DNA of 64,000 nt from the NCBI RefSeq assembly GCF_003668995.1, contig NZ_CP033068.1:4216001-4280000 (forward strand), in the 5' to 3' direction. The notes under the pieces were generated by a model. It was not told where the DNA came from, searched no databases, and saw only the letters and a list, made by a program, of their open reading frames with translations. Made by a program: the position numbers and the translations under genes. Each line of letters starts with the position of its first letter. The stretch's first letter is position 1. The stretch is from Flavobacterium sp. 140616W15. Its GTDB lineage: Bacteria; Bacteroidota; Bacteroidia; Flavobacteriales; Flavobacteriaceae. This document shows, one piece after another, positions 55,744 to 63,927 of the stretch.

Positions 55744-55920
55744 ATGTCATTAAAAGAAAAATTAAAATTAGCTGATTTTGAAAGTAAGTATGAGAAACTT
55801 TCGGATAAAAAACTTTCTAAAATTTTTGGAGGAGGTTCTTGTAAAACGGGATCAAGCTCTAGTTGCCATAGTACAGCAGTTTGTAATTGTAAAACACCAC
55901 CGAAGAAGAAATTAGAATAA
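55744..55920 (+). CDS. Class II lanthipeptide precursor peptide (LanA-like)
   Basis: This 58-residue peptide is encoded 91 bases before a LanM gene. Residues 1-31 form a Lys/Glu/Leu-rich leader (SDKKLSKIFGGG ends it), with a Gly-Gly type cleavage site at Gly30-Gly31. Residues 32-58 form a core with Cys at 33, 41, 47 and 49, Ser at 32, 37-40 and 43, and Thr at 35, 44 and 51, ending in a basic PPKKKLE tail. Dehydration of Ser/Thr and addition of Cys could give up to four (methyl)lanthionine rings. A hairpin and T-run follow. The assignment is inferred from composition and context. I know of no matching characterised peptide. Confidence 0.85.
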   Translation: MSLKEKLKLADFESKYEKLSDKKLSKIFGGGSCKTGSSSSCHSTAVCNCKTPPKKKLE

Positions 55921-55932
55921 ATTATTTTTTTA

Positions 55933-55968
55933 AGCAGAGGTATTATAATCATTATACTTCTGCTTTTT
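55933..55968 (+). terminator. Attenuator-like hairpin between precursor and LanM genes
   Basis: AGCAGAGGTATTAT pairs with ATTATACTTCTGCT with two mismatches over 14 bases, a short loop, then a T5 run. It is 12 bases past the precursor stop. Partial termination here would give more precursor than LanM transcript. Confidence 0.7.
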
Positions 55969-56011
55969 AATTTTATTAATGTTTTTTAAAATTGTTTATC
56001 AAAAAGAGATT

Positions 56012-58993
56012 ATGTTTAAATTTAATTTAGATGAGTGTGTCGACATAAGTTCTATTGAGGCCGATTATTTTTATGCCATATATCAAATAAATGAATTCAT
56101 AGATATTGAACTGTCAAAAAGAATATTAAAATTAGAATTTTGTATAGAAAGTAAAATTGATTTTAAAACAAGTATTCTAAATCAAACAATTCTTTTCCTT
56201 AAAGATAATTTTTTATCTTTTGTTTTAGTTCATGAATATGAAATAGCTAAAAAAGGAAGTGTTCTGATTGGAATCACTGAAGAAGATATTTTTAAAGATT
56301 TTATTTTATTAACCGCAAGTCAAGAATGGTTAGAATATTTTTTTGAAAAGTATCCAATAATTCAATCAAGAATAGAAAAATTTGTAAATCAGGCAATTGA
56401 TTATTTTGATTATTTTTTTACTAAAATTGTTAATGATTATTCTCGTTTCGATTTACATTTTGGAATAAAGGGTAAGATAAGGGATGTAAAATTATTCTTA
56501 GGTGATTTACATAACGGTAACAAGTATGTTTTTCGAATTGATTTTTTAACAAAAGCATCTTTATTTTTTAAACCAAGAAATTTTTTAAATGAATCTTTTT
56601 TTGGAAAAGTAGTTGATTTTTACAATCAATTAGATACAGTCGATTTTATACTTCCAAAATCATTATCAACAAATGATTATTGTTGGGTAAGCCAACTTGA
56701 GTACAAAAATAATTTTGTGACAAACCAAGAGATAGATGAGTTTTATATTAATCAGGGAAAGTTACTCTTTATCTTCCACTTATTAGGAACTGTTGATATT
56801 ATTCCAGATAATTTAATTATATCTAATAATAAACCTGGATACTTTGATTTGGAATGTTTAATTGCAAGGCCCAAATACTTAGTAAAAGAAAGTGTTATCT
56901 ATATGTTTGAGGAAAGTGTTATGAAAATTGGGATGTTGCCTGATTGGATGATGAATAATAATTTTGAAAGGGATGTTTTATCTTCTACGTTTTTTGAACT
57001 TAATAATCAAAGAATAAAGTCTAAAGCTTGGAAGAAAAAGGAGTCAAATTTTGAATATGTAGACTCTTTCGAATCTTTTTCAAGAGAAGAAGACAAACAT
57101 TTGCCAAAAATAAATAACAAGTACATTGAATTAAATGAAGACTTACTTAAAAATGTATTAAATGGTTTTACAAGTTTTTATAATTTGACAATTAAAAATA
57201 AGGCATTACTAAAAGATTTTTTTTTAACAAATTCAAATTTTTCCAATCATAAGTTTCGAATTCTTTTTCATCCTACCTCAATATATTCATTATTGTATAG
57301 GGAGATAAATATTCCTGAAAATTTACAAAATTCAACAGTCATTGATTCTGTTATTGAGACTCTTGTTGGAATTACCAAAACAGATAATTACTTTGTTGAA
57401 GATAAGGAATTAATTCAATCTATTAAAAATCAAATATATAATCTTGATATCCCCTATTATTGGACTGATTCAAATGGAATTTTATATGATGGTAATAATG
57501 AAATTATTACTAATGATTGGGAGTTTAATCCTATGGAATTTATTATTGATCGATTAGAAATTTTAAATAATTCTAATTTAAAATTTCAATTACAAATAAT
57601 TCAGAAATCCTGTGATTTTGCATTGGAAATGAAAGGATTATATACTGGTAAAGGTAGTTTTTTAAATGCAGAAGATGCTATCTTTTTTAATGAAAACAAT
57701 AGTAATAAAATTGATGCTGTAAAATTAAAATTATTAAATTCAGCTATAAAAATTGGAGACACCCTAAATAATACTCTTTTTGAAATAGATAACAAAATTA
57801 ATTGGATTTCTAAAGTTAGAGACCCAGCAGATGGTAGATATGGTGTTTTACCACTTAATTATGATTTATATGATGGACAATCTGGTGTTGGATTGTTTTA
57901 TCTGTATTTATATAAGTATGCTAAAAAAACTATTTATAAGGAAAATGCTCTAAAGATATATAATCAAATAGACGGTGCTACAATTTCTATGATTAAAAGT
58001 GGATATTATGATAATGTCTCTGAAGATTATTTAAATAATTTTTCAATTTCTCCCTATTCACACCCTATGAGTTTCGTTTATTTAAGCATTCATGTGAAAG
58101 AGGTGTTAGGAGAGAAATATATTCATTGGTCTACTATAGATTTAATTTTTGATCAAATTAAATTAATCTTACCACAAGTAAAAAATTGTGACTATCTTCT
58201 AGGTTTGTCAGGATTAGTAGATTTTTTATTGAATATGAAGAAAGAAATTACAATAGAAAAATTAATAACCAAAATTGATGATATTGTTAGGATTTGTTTA
58301 ATTATTATTTCAGAAGAGGCACATGTAAAATCAGATTATGCATCGTGGGTCTTTTATGATGCTGGAACAGAGGATAAAAACAAACTAGGAGGTTTCTCAC
58401 ATGGAACTGCAGGTATATCTTATGTTCTTTTTAAATCAATGTTTTTTATAGAAGATGAAAGTATAAAAAGTATTGCAAATCAGGCATTAAATTTCGACAG
58501 GAGTTTTTATGATGAAAAAATTAATGGTTGGCTAGATCGTAGAGATTTGGGTGAAACTTTTGATTCGACTGCTTGGTGTCATGGTTCTGGGGGTGTAGGA
58601 TTAGGACGGTTATTGACAAAGCAATTCTATAATGATGACATCCTTAGTAAAGAAATTAATATTGCAAAGAACAATCTCGTTAAAAATGGGTTTTTAGGAA
58701 ATCAATGTATTTGTCATGGTGATTTTGGTAATCTTGAAATTTTAAAAGGGTTGAGTAATAAACATGAAAATGACAGTTTTATTTGGGACTATTTAGATAA
58801 ATTATGTGATGATTTTAGTCTAAATAAAAAATTTAATTGTGGCGATGGTGGGCAAATAGAATTGTTAGGATTGTTTATGGGTTATAGTGGCTTTGGATAT
58901 CAAATGTTGCGATTTTATGATTGGAAAAATACCCCAAGTGTGTTATGTTTAGAAACTCCAAATACTTTAAATTATGAATTGCATGAAAAATAG
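56012..58993 (+). CDS. lanM: LanM-type class II lanthipeptide synthetase
   Basis: This 993-residue bifunctional enzyme should dehydrate Ser/Thr and then form thioether rings. The N-terminal DUF4135 dehydratase region shows GDLHNGNKYVFRIDF, SLFFKPR, DIIPDNLIISNNKPGYFDLE and the acidic DLECLIA. The C-terminal LanC-like cyclase has GGFSHGTAGI, the zinc Cys845-type motif AWCHGSGGVG at about residue 856 and CHGDFGN at about 901, completing the Cys-Cys-His zinc site. A longer frame from 55979 adds 11 residues, but MFKFNLDECVD at 56012 follows a purine-rich AAAAAGAG and is preferred. The gene is visibly more AT-rich than its neighbours. No transporter lies in the locus. Confidence 0.93.
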   Translation: MFKFNLDECVDISSIEADYFYAIYQINEFIDIELSKRILKLEFCIESKIDFKTSILNQTILFLKDNFLSFVLVHEYEIAKKGSVLIGITEEDIFKDFILLTASQEWLEYFFEKYPIIQSRIEKFVNQAIDYFDYFFTKIVNDYSRFDLHFGIKGKIRDVKLFLGDLHNGNKYVFRIDFLTKASLFFKPRNFLNESFFGKVVDFYNQLDTVDFILPKSLSTNDYCWVSQLEYKNNFVTNQEIDEFYINQGKLLFIFHLLGTVDIIPDNLIISNNKPGYFDLECLIARPKYLVKESVIYMFEESVMKIGMLPDWMMNNNFERDVLSSTFFELNNQRIKSKAWKKKESNFEYVDSFESFSREEDKHLPKINNKYIELNEDLLKNVLNGFTSFYNLTIKNKALLKDFFLTNSNFSNHKFRILFHPTSIYSLLYREINIPENLQNSTVIDSVIETLVGITKTDNYFVEDKELIQSIKNQIYNLDIPYYWTDSNGILYDGNNEIITNDWEFNPMEFIIDRLEILNNSNLKFQLQIIQKSCDFALEMKGLYTGKGSFLNAEDAIFFNENNSNKIDAVKLKLLNSAIKIGDTLNNTLFEIDNKINWISKVRDPADGRYGVLPLNYDLYDGQSGVGLFYLYLYKYAKKTIYKENALKIYNQIDGATISMIKSGYYDNVSEDYLNNFSISPYSHPMSFVYLSIHVKEVLGEKYIHWSTIDLIFDQIKLILPQVKNCDYLLGLSGLVDFLLNMKKEITIEKLITKIDDIVRICLIIISEEAHVKSDYASWVFYDAGTEDKNKLGGFSHGTAGISYVLFKSMFFIEDESIKSIANQALNFDRSFYDEKINGWLDRRDLGETFDSTAWCHGSGGVGLGRLLTKQFYNDDILSKEINIAKNNLVKNGFLGNQCICHGDFGNLEILKGLSNKHENDSFIWDYLDKLCDDFSLNKKFNCGDGGQIELLGLFMGYSGFGYQMLRFYDWKNTPSVLCLETPNTLNYELHEK

Positions 58994-60143
58994 CATTAGA
59001 ATACTACTATTGTTTTTAAGTTTACAGTCTTTTTCTCAAAAAATTGAGACTACAATTGGTGCTGGAATTGACATGAAAAATGAAGATATTAATACTGTTT
59101 TCAATTTATGGAAAAATTATTTGTCATCAAATCCAGATTCGATTTATGATAATCCCAATTGGAATAATTTCGAAAAAATGAAATATAAAAGTTATGATTT
59201 GCTAAAATCAGAAGGTTTTTTAAGCCCCTCTCTTTATGCTTTACAACCCTTAAATACGGTATTGTACATTAATGAATACGGCAATGATTATTTGATTCAC
59301 TCGATGTATTACTGGATTAATGAGGACAATACTTTTAATCCCTTAGCAATAACAAATGTGGTTGCTAAAAAAGAAAATGGGATTTTTAAATTATATAATT
59401 ATTTACCTTTTTATACAAATGGATGGAAAAGCAAACAAGTTGGAATGATTAATTATTATTATCATAACGACTATATTTTTGATAATGAGGAGGCACAAAA
59501 AGCAGATAAACTTTTAAATAAATTAAATAATTTATTTGATTTAGATTTTAAAAAAAATCTGACCTATTACATAGCTAGAGATTGTGATGAAATACACAAA
59601 ATGAAGGGCTATGAATATATTGTTTCGATGGGAAGGACTCCAAGTATATGTAGGTTTTATGATACCCATAATAGTATTGTATATTCAAACTCAAAGGTTG
59701 GGGAGTATGATACGCATGAATTAATTCATGTTATTAATGCGAAATACATAAATGCACATTATCTACTGTTATCAGGATTGGCAGTGTACACAAAAGACAC
59801 GCATGCTCATTTAGGAAAAACTTTTTTACATTATATTGATAGAATCCAAAAATATATAAATGCAAATCCAAAAATTGATTTGGCTAATTTTGAAGAATTA
59901 CCTCAAATTGAGGAAATTGATACCTATTATTTTGTAGGAGCACTAATTGTAGATAGTATTTTAGAAAAAGGAGGGATAGAATTGCTTAAAGAGGCTCTTA
60001 ACAGTGGGGTTGAGGATAATGATTTGTTATTATTTTTAGAAAATAGAGTAGGTCTAAACAAACAAAAATTAGACTCTTTCTTGAAAAATAAATTTATAAA
60101 AGCAAGCCAGAATAAAAACTTTACTTTTCGTATTGGTTATTAA
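58983..60143 (+). CDS. Exported HELIH-containing protein overlapping lanM (putative metallopeptidase)
   Basis: This 386-residue protein has a signal peptide (MKNSIRILLLFLSLQSFSQ). Near residue 245 the segment EYDTHELIHVINAKY carries HExxH, as in zinc gluzincins. In the MA-like family the third ligand lies in a downstream EGLA motif. Here the matching position reads LLLSGLAVY, with Ser instead of Glu, so zinc binding or activity may be altered. The remaining sequence is not one I recognise. The start overlaps the lanM end by 11 bases, implying translational coupling and a role in the same pathway: leader removal after export, maturation, or self-protection. An earlier ATG at 58974 is also possible. 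Confidence 0.75.
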   Translation: MKNSIRILLLFLSLQSFSQKIETTIGAGIDMKNEDINTVFNLWKNYLSSNPDSIYDNPNWNNFEKMKYKSYDLLKSEGFLSPSLYALQPLNTVLYINEYGNDYLIHSMYYWINEDNTFNPLAITNVVAKKENGIFKLYNYLPFYTNGWKSKQVGMINYYYHNDYIFDNEEAQKADKLLNKLNNLFDLDFKKNLTYYIARDCDEIHKMKGYEYIVSMGRTPSICRFYDTHNSIVYSNSKVGEYDTHELIHVINAKYINAHYLLLSGLAVYTKDTHAHLGKTFLHYIDRIQKYINANPKIDLANFEELPQIEEIDTYYFVGALIVDSILEKGGIELLKEALNSGVEDNDLLLFLENRVGLNKQKLDSFLKNKFIKASQNKNFTFRIGY

Positions 60144-60260
60144 CATTAACTCCATTAATTTCTATCATTGGAAAATTTATTTAACGTTTAATAAAGACAG
60201 TGATTTATTGATTAATATGTAGTTGCAAAAAGGTTGTTTTCGGATAGTAGTAAATGCAGT

Positions 60261-60944
60261 TTAAGAATGCGCCATTGCCATACAAACGATACTAATTTTT
60301 ATACCAGGAATTTTCTGCAATGCGCGAGAACAAGCTTCTAGAGTAGCTCCTGTTGTAATTACATCATCAATAAGCAGAAAATGTTTGTTGTGTTCGTTGT
60401 CTGTAAAGCAAACGTCAAATATTTCTGAAAGTCCTTCGGATCTTCCCAAAAGATTTTTTTTAGATTGAGTTTTAGAATATCTGGTTCTAATTAAAATAGA
60501 GTCATTATAATCTATGTTTAAACCTTCTGAAAGAGCAAGCCCAAAAGTAGTTACTTGATTGTAGCCTCTTTCGTTGAATTTTTTTCGATGTAACGGAACA
60601 GGTATTATTACATCAAAAGGTGTAGCTAGTTTTAATTCTTTTAAATCTTCAACATGCCATTGTCCAAGTAGGGTACCTATATTTTGATGCCCTTTGTATT
60701 TTAAATTATGAATGAGTTCCTGTACAATCCCCTTTTTATTGAAATAAAGAAAAGCAGAAACATGTTCGACTTCAATTTTTCCATAAAATTTTTTAGAAGC
60801 TTCATTTTTTGGATTTAAATAATATTGAGTCAAAGGCATTTCATGTCTGCAAATCGTGCAAATAATAATTTCATTTGCCATTAAAAAAGAGTGGCATCCA
60901 GCACACGCTTTTGGAAAAAACAGGTTAATAATGTAATTAAACAC
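60261..60944 (-). CDS. comF: ComF-family phosphoribosyltransferase-like protein
   Basis: This protein of about 227 residues is of the ComF/GntX type, linked to DNA uptake in other bacteria. The N-terminal zinc-ribbon-like Cys motif is present (CAGCHSFLMANEIIICTICR), and the C-terminal PRTase domain has NLKYKGHQNIGTLLG, IIPVPLHRKKFNERGYNQ and the PRPP loop LLIDDVITTGATLEA. The frame begins at a TTG at 60983, but a -7 box at 60965-60972 lies inside that stretch, so a later start such as the GTG at 60944 is more likely. The exact start is uncertain. Confidence 0.85.
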   Translation of the reverse strand: MFNYIINLFFPKACAGCHSFLMANEIIICTICRHEMPLTQYYLNPKNEASKKFYGKIEVEHVSAFLYFNKKGIVQELIHNLKYKGHQNIGTLLGQWHVEDLKELKLATPFDVIIPVPLHRKKFNERGYNQVTTFGLALSEGLNIDYNDSILIRTRYSKTQSKKNLLGRSEGLSEIFDVCFTDNEHNKHFLLIDDVITTGATLEACSRALQKIPGIKISIVCMAMAHS

Positions 60945-60964
60945 AAATAGAAAGAATTTAGTTA

Positions 60965-60972
60965 CAAAAATA
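60965..60972 (-). promoter_or_regulatory. -7 promoter box for comF
   Basis: TATTTTTG on the minus strand matches TAnnTTTG and is downstream of the first possible TTG start (60983), favouring a shorter protein. Confidence 0.45.
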
Positions 60973-61027
60973 AAGAAATTCAAGTCTCAATCTTTGTAAT
61001 TTTTCTTTTTTTTACAAGTACTTTTTA

Positions 61028-61035
61028 TATTTTTG
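61028..61035 (+). promoter_or_regulatory. -7 promoter box for glyS
   Basis: TATTTTTG matches TAnnTTTG, only 7 bases before the glyS ATG at 61043. Transcription starting a few bases after the box would give a leaderless or near-leaderless mRNA. Confidence 0.55.
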
Positions 61036-61042
61036 CATTACT

Positions 61043-62584
61043 ATGGCAAAACAAGACGATTTATTTAAGAATGTAGTTTCGCACGCAAAAGAGTACGGAT
61101 TTATTTTTCCGTCAAGCGAAATATACGATGGTTTAAGTGCAGTATATGATTATGCGCAAAACGGAGTAGAATTAAAGAAAAATATCCGTGAATATTGGTG
61201 GAAATCAATGGTTCAGATGAACGAAAATATTGTAGGTTTAGATGCTGCAATATTAATGCATCCAACAACTTGGAAAGCTTCAGGCCACGTTGATGCCTTT
61301 AATGATCCATTAATCGATAATAAAGATTCTAAAAAAAGATATAGAGCTGATGTTCTAGTAGAAGATTATGCTGAAAAACTAAATCTAAAAGCTAAAAAAG
61401 AAATTGAAAAAGCGAGTGCTCGTTTTGGAGATGCATTCAATGAGCAGGAATTTGTAACTACAAATGCCAGAGTAATTGAATATTTAGCAAAAGAAAAAGA
61501 AATTAGAGAACGTCTGGGACGCTCTTTAGGTAATGGAGATTTAGAAGATGTTAAAGCTTTAATCGAAGAACTAGAAATTGCAGATCCAGAAACTGGATCT
61601 AGAAACTGGACAGATGTAAAGCAATTCAATTTAATGTTTGGTACTAAATTAGGAGCATCTGCAGAATCTGCAATGGATTTATATTTACGCCCAGAAACAG
61701 CTCAAGGTATTTTTGTGAATTTCTTGAATGTACAAAAATCAGGACGAATGAAAGTTCCTTTTGGTATTGCACAAACAGGGAAAGCGTTTAGAAATGAAAT
61801 CGTTGCAAGACAATTTATTTTCCGTATGCGTGAGTTTGAACAAATGGAAATGCAATTTTTTGTACGTCCAGGAGAAGAAATGCAATGGTACGAACACTGG
61901 AAAACAACACGTTTAAACTGGCATTTGTCTTTAGGATTAGGAAAAGAAAATTACCGTTTTCACGATCACGAAAAATTAGCGCATTATGCTAATGCTGCTG
62001 CCGATATCGAGTTTAATTTTCCTTTTGGATTCAAAGAATTAGAAGGAATTCATTCTCGAACTGATTTTGATTTGAAAGCACATGAACAATTTTCTGGTAG
62101 AAAATTACAATATTTTGATGCTGAATTGAATCAAAATTATGTTCCTTATGTTGTAGAAACTTCAGTAGGACTAGATAGAATGTTCTTGGCAGTTTTTGCT
62201 ACTTCGTTAAAAGAAGAAACATTAGAAGATGGTTCAACAAGAACAGTATTAAAATTACCAGCAGTTCTAGCGCCAACTAAAGCAGCCGTTTTACCATTGG
62301 TAAAAAAAGATGGATTGCCTGAAATCTCCAAAAAAATAATTGAAGATTTAAAATGGGATTTCAATGTTTCTTATGATGAAAAAGATGCAGTAGGAAGACG
62401 TTATAGAAGACAAGATGCTTTGGGAACTCCTTTCTGTATTACTGTAGATCATCAAACTATCGAAGATCAAACAGTAACCATTCGTCATAGAGATACGATG
62501 AAACAAGATCGTGTTGCTATAGCCGATTTGAGATCGATTATAGAAGACGAAGTATCAATGAAAAACTGGTTGATGAAAATGTAA
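61043..62584 (+). CDS. glyS: Glycine-tRNA ligase (dimeric, single-chain type)
   Basis: It charges tRNA-Gly. The 513-residue protein is the homodimeric eukaryote/archaeal-like class II form. MAKQDDLFKNVVSHAKEYGF is the usual start. Class II motif 1 is near IREYWWKSMVQMNENIVGLD, motif 2 is FRNEIVARQFIFRMREFEQM, with the LRPETAQGIFVNF glycine-binding segment, and motif 3 contains VGLDRMFLAVF. The C-terminal anticodon-binding domain follows (KLPAVLAPTKAAVLPLVKKD). It starts divergently from comF and ends at a strong terminator. Confidence 0.97.
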   Translation: MAKQDDLFKNVVSHAKEYGFIFPSSEIYDGLSAVYDYAQNGVELKKNIREYWWKSMVQMNENIVGLDAAILMHPTTWKASGHVDAFNDPLIDNKDSKKRYRADVLVEDYAEKLNLKAKKEIEKASARFGDAFNEQEFVTTNARVIEYLAKEKEIRERLGRSLGNGDLEDVKALIEELEIADPETGSRNWTDVKQFNLMFGTKLGASAESAMDLYLRPETAQGIFVNFLNVQKSGRMKVPFGIAQTGKAFRNEIVARQFIFRMREFEQMEMQFFVRPGEEMQWYEHWKTTRLNWHLSLGLGKENYRFHDHEKLAHYANAAADIEFNFPFGFKELEGIHSRTDFDLKAHEQFSGRKLQYFDAELNQNYVPYVVETSVGLDRMFLAVFATSLKEETLEDGSTRTVLKLPAVLAPTKAAVLPLVKKDGLPEISKKIIEDLKWDFNVSYDEKDAVGRRYRRQDALGTPFCITVDHQTIEDQTVTIRHRDTMKQDRVAIADLRSIIEDEVSMKNWLMKM

Positions 62585-62624
62585 TAATAATGCACAATAT
62601 TTTGTGTGTTAATTAGTTAAATAG

Positions 62625-62656
62625 AAAAAAGCTTCTCATATGAGAAGCTTTTTTTG
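62625..62656 (+). terminator. Terminator of glyS
   Basis: A near-perfect palindrome (AAAAAAGCTTCTCA, then TATGAGAAGCTTTTTT) ends in a T-run, 41 bases past the stop. Confidence 0.93.
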
Positions 62657-62936
62657 TTTGTAAAAGGTTGTTTTTCTAATATATAAAATAGGAATAATAA
62701 ATTTAGAGAGACTTTATTTTATGTATTTCATCGGATATATTTGCACTTTATCCTTATGTGTTAACATTTGTTTAAAATGTATCAACAATAAAATGTTTAA
62801 AAAAGGGAAAATATGTAATTTTAATCTCTTAATGAAAACTAAAAATAAGATTCTTTTTTTAGCCTTATATAAGAGAATAAATTTAAGAGTCATCATTTCG
62901 TTTATTATTAAATAATACCACTAACAAACAAACACA
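62657..62936. other. AT-rich spacer upstream of the LytTR regulator
   Basis: About 280 bases with short open frames on both strands, none with a family resemblance, a good start context or unusual codon use. Poly-A/T tracts dominate. It must carry the promoter of the next gene, but no full -33/-7 match is visible. Confidence 0.5.
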
Positions 62937-63752
62937 TTGAAAAATTATTTATACATTATTATTGATGATAGTCAAGAAAGTGTTTTGAGAACCAAGGAAG
63001 TAGCCGATAGTTTTTCAGAACTAATTTTTGTTGCTAGTGCAAATACATATAAGCAAGGATTGAATTTAGTTTTAGAACATAATCCGAATCTAATATTTCT
63101 TGAAATTGATCCCGATGATAAGACAAGTAATCTATCATTAGTATTTATTAATGAATTATATCATTATTTAAAAATTATTCCTAAAATTATAATTACGACA
63201 ACTAAAAAAGAATTTGCATTTGATGCAATTAAGTATGGAGTAATGGATTATTTGCTAAAGCCTATAAAACGTGCAGATTTGCTTAAAACTATGTTGAAAT
63301 TAGACCTGCCTAATCATGAGGTAAATTTGATTAGTAATGAAACCGTTCCAAATTATAAAGGAGCTCTCCAGGCAGATGCAATAGGACTACAAAAAAATAA
63401 TCAAGGGTTAGTACTATGTGTTAAATCATATGGAGATTATCGTTATATACAAGCAAAAGATATTACCTATATCCAAGCAGATAATAATTCGACGGATATT
63501 TATTTAAATACAGGTGAAATGATAACAGCTTTTAAAACTTTGAAATATTTTGAAGCAATTTTATTACACCCATTTATACGCATTCACAACAGTTATATTA
63601 TTAACAGAAACCATATTGCGAGAATACATACTGGGAACTCAGTGTGTTACATAAAACACTCTACAAAAAAGCTTCCGTTTTCGAAGACTTATAAAAGAAA
63701 TGTAGAGATAATAATTACCGAATTTGCTAATGGGAACTATATAGAAGTCTAA
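62937..63752 (+). CDS. LytTR-family regulator with atypical receiver domain
   Basis: This 271-residue protein has an N-terminal receiver-like domain with the acidic pair in YIIIDDSQES, the Thr cluster IIITTTKKE and Lys in YLLKPIKRA. At the phospho-acceptor position, where FLD is expected, it reads LIFLEIDPDD, so Asp is Glu. The C-terminal LytTR DNA-binding domain has IQADNNSTDIYLNTGEM and HPFIRIHNSYIINRNHI. The start is a TTG at 62937. No kinase gene is adjacent. The Glu may mimic constant phosphorylation, or the next Asp may serve instead. Confidence 0.85.
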   Translation: MKNYLYIIIDDSQESVLRTKEVADSFSELIFVASANTYKQGLNLVLEHNPNLIFLEIDPDDKTSNLSLVFINELYHYLKIIPKIIITTTKKEFAFDAIKYGVMDYLLKPIKRADLLKTMLKLDLPNHEVNLISNETVPNYKGALQADAIGLQKNNQGLVLCVKSYGDYRYIQAKDITYIQADNNSTDIYLNTGEMITAFKTLKYFEAILLHPFIRIHNSYIINRNHIARIHTGNSVCYIKHSTKKLPFSKTYKRNVEIIITEFANGNYIEV

Positions 63753-63927
63753 AAACTAAGTATTTACACGTATTTGACCTACGTACGCTATCATTTGGTG
63801 TCATTCCACCATATATGGCTTTTTATTGGATTGAAAAGGGAACAACAGTACTAATTTTACATCATGATTTAGCAATAAGCGGTCATTAAAAATGTAAAAA
63901 AACACTAACAATAAAAAATCCCAAATC

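Noticed and set aside
62721..62915. 64-codon frame before the LytTR regulator
   Set aside because: Frames of the same size exist on both strands in this very AT-rich spacer, and the product has no recognisable pattern.
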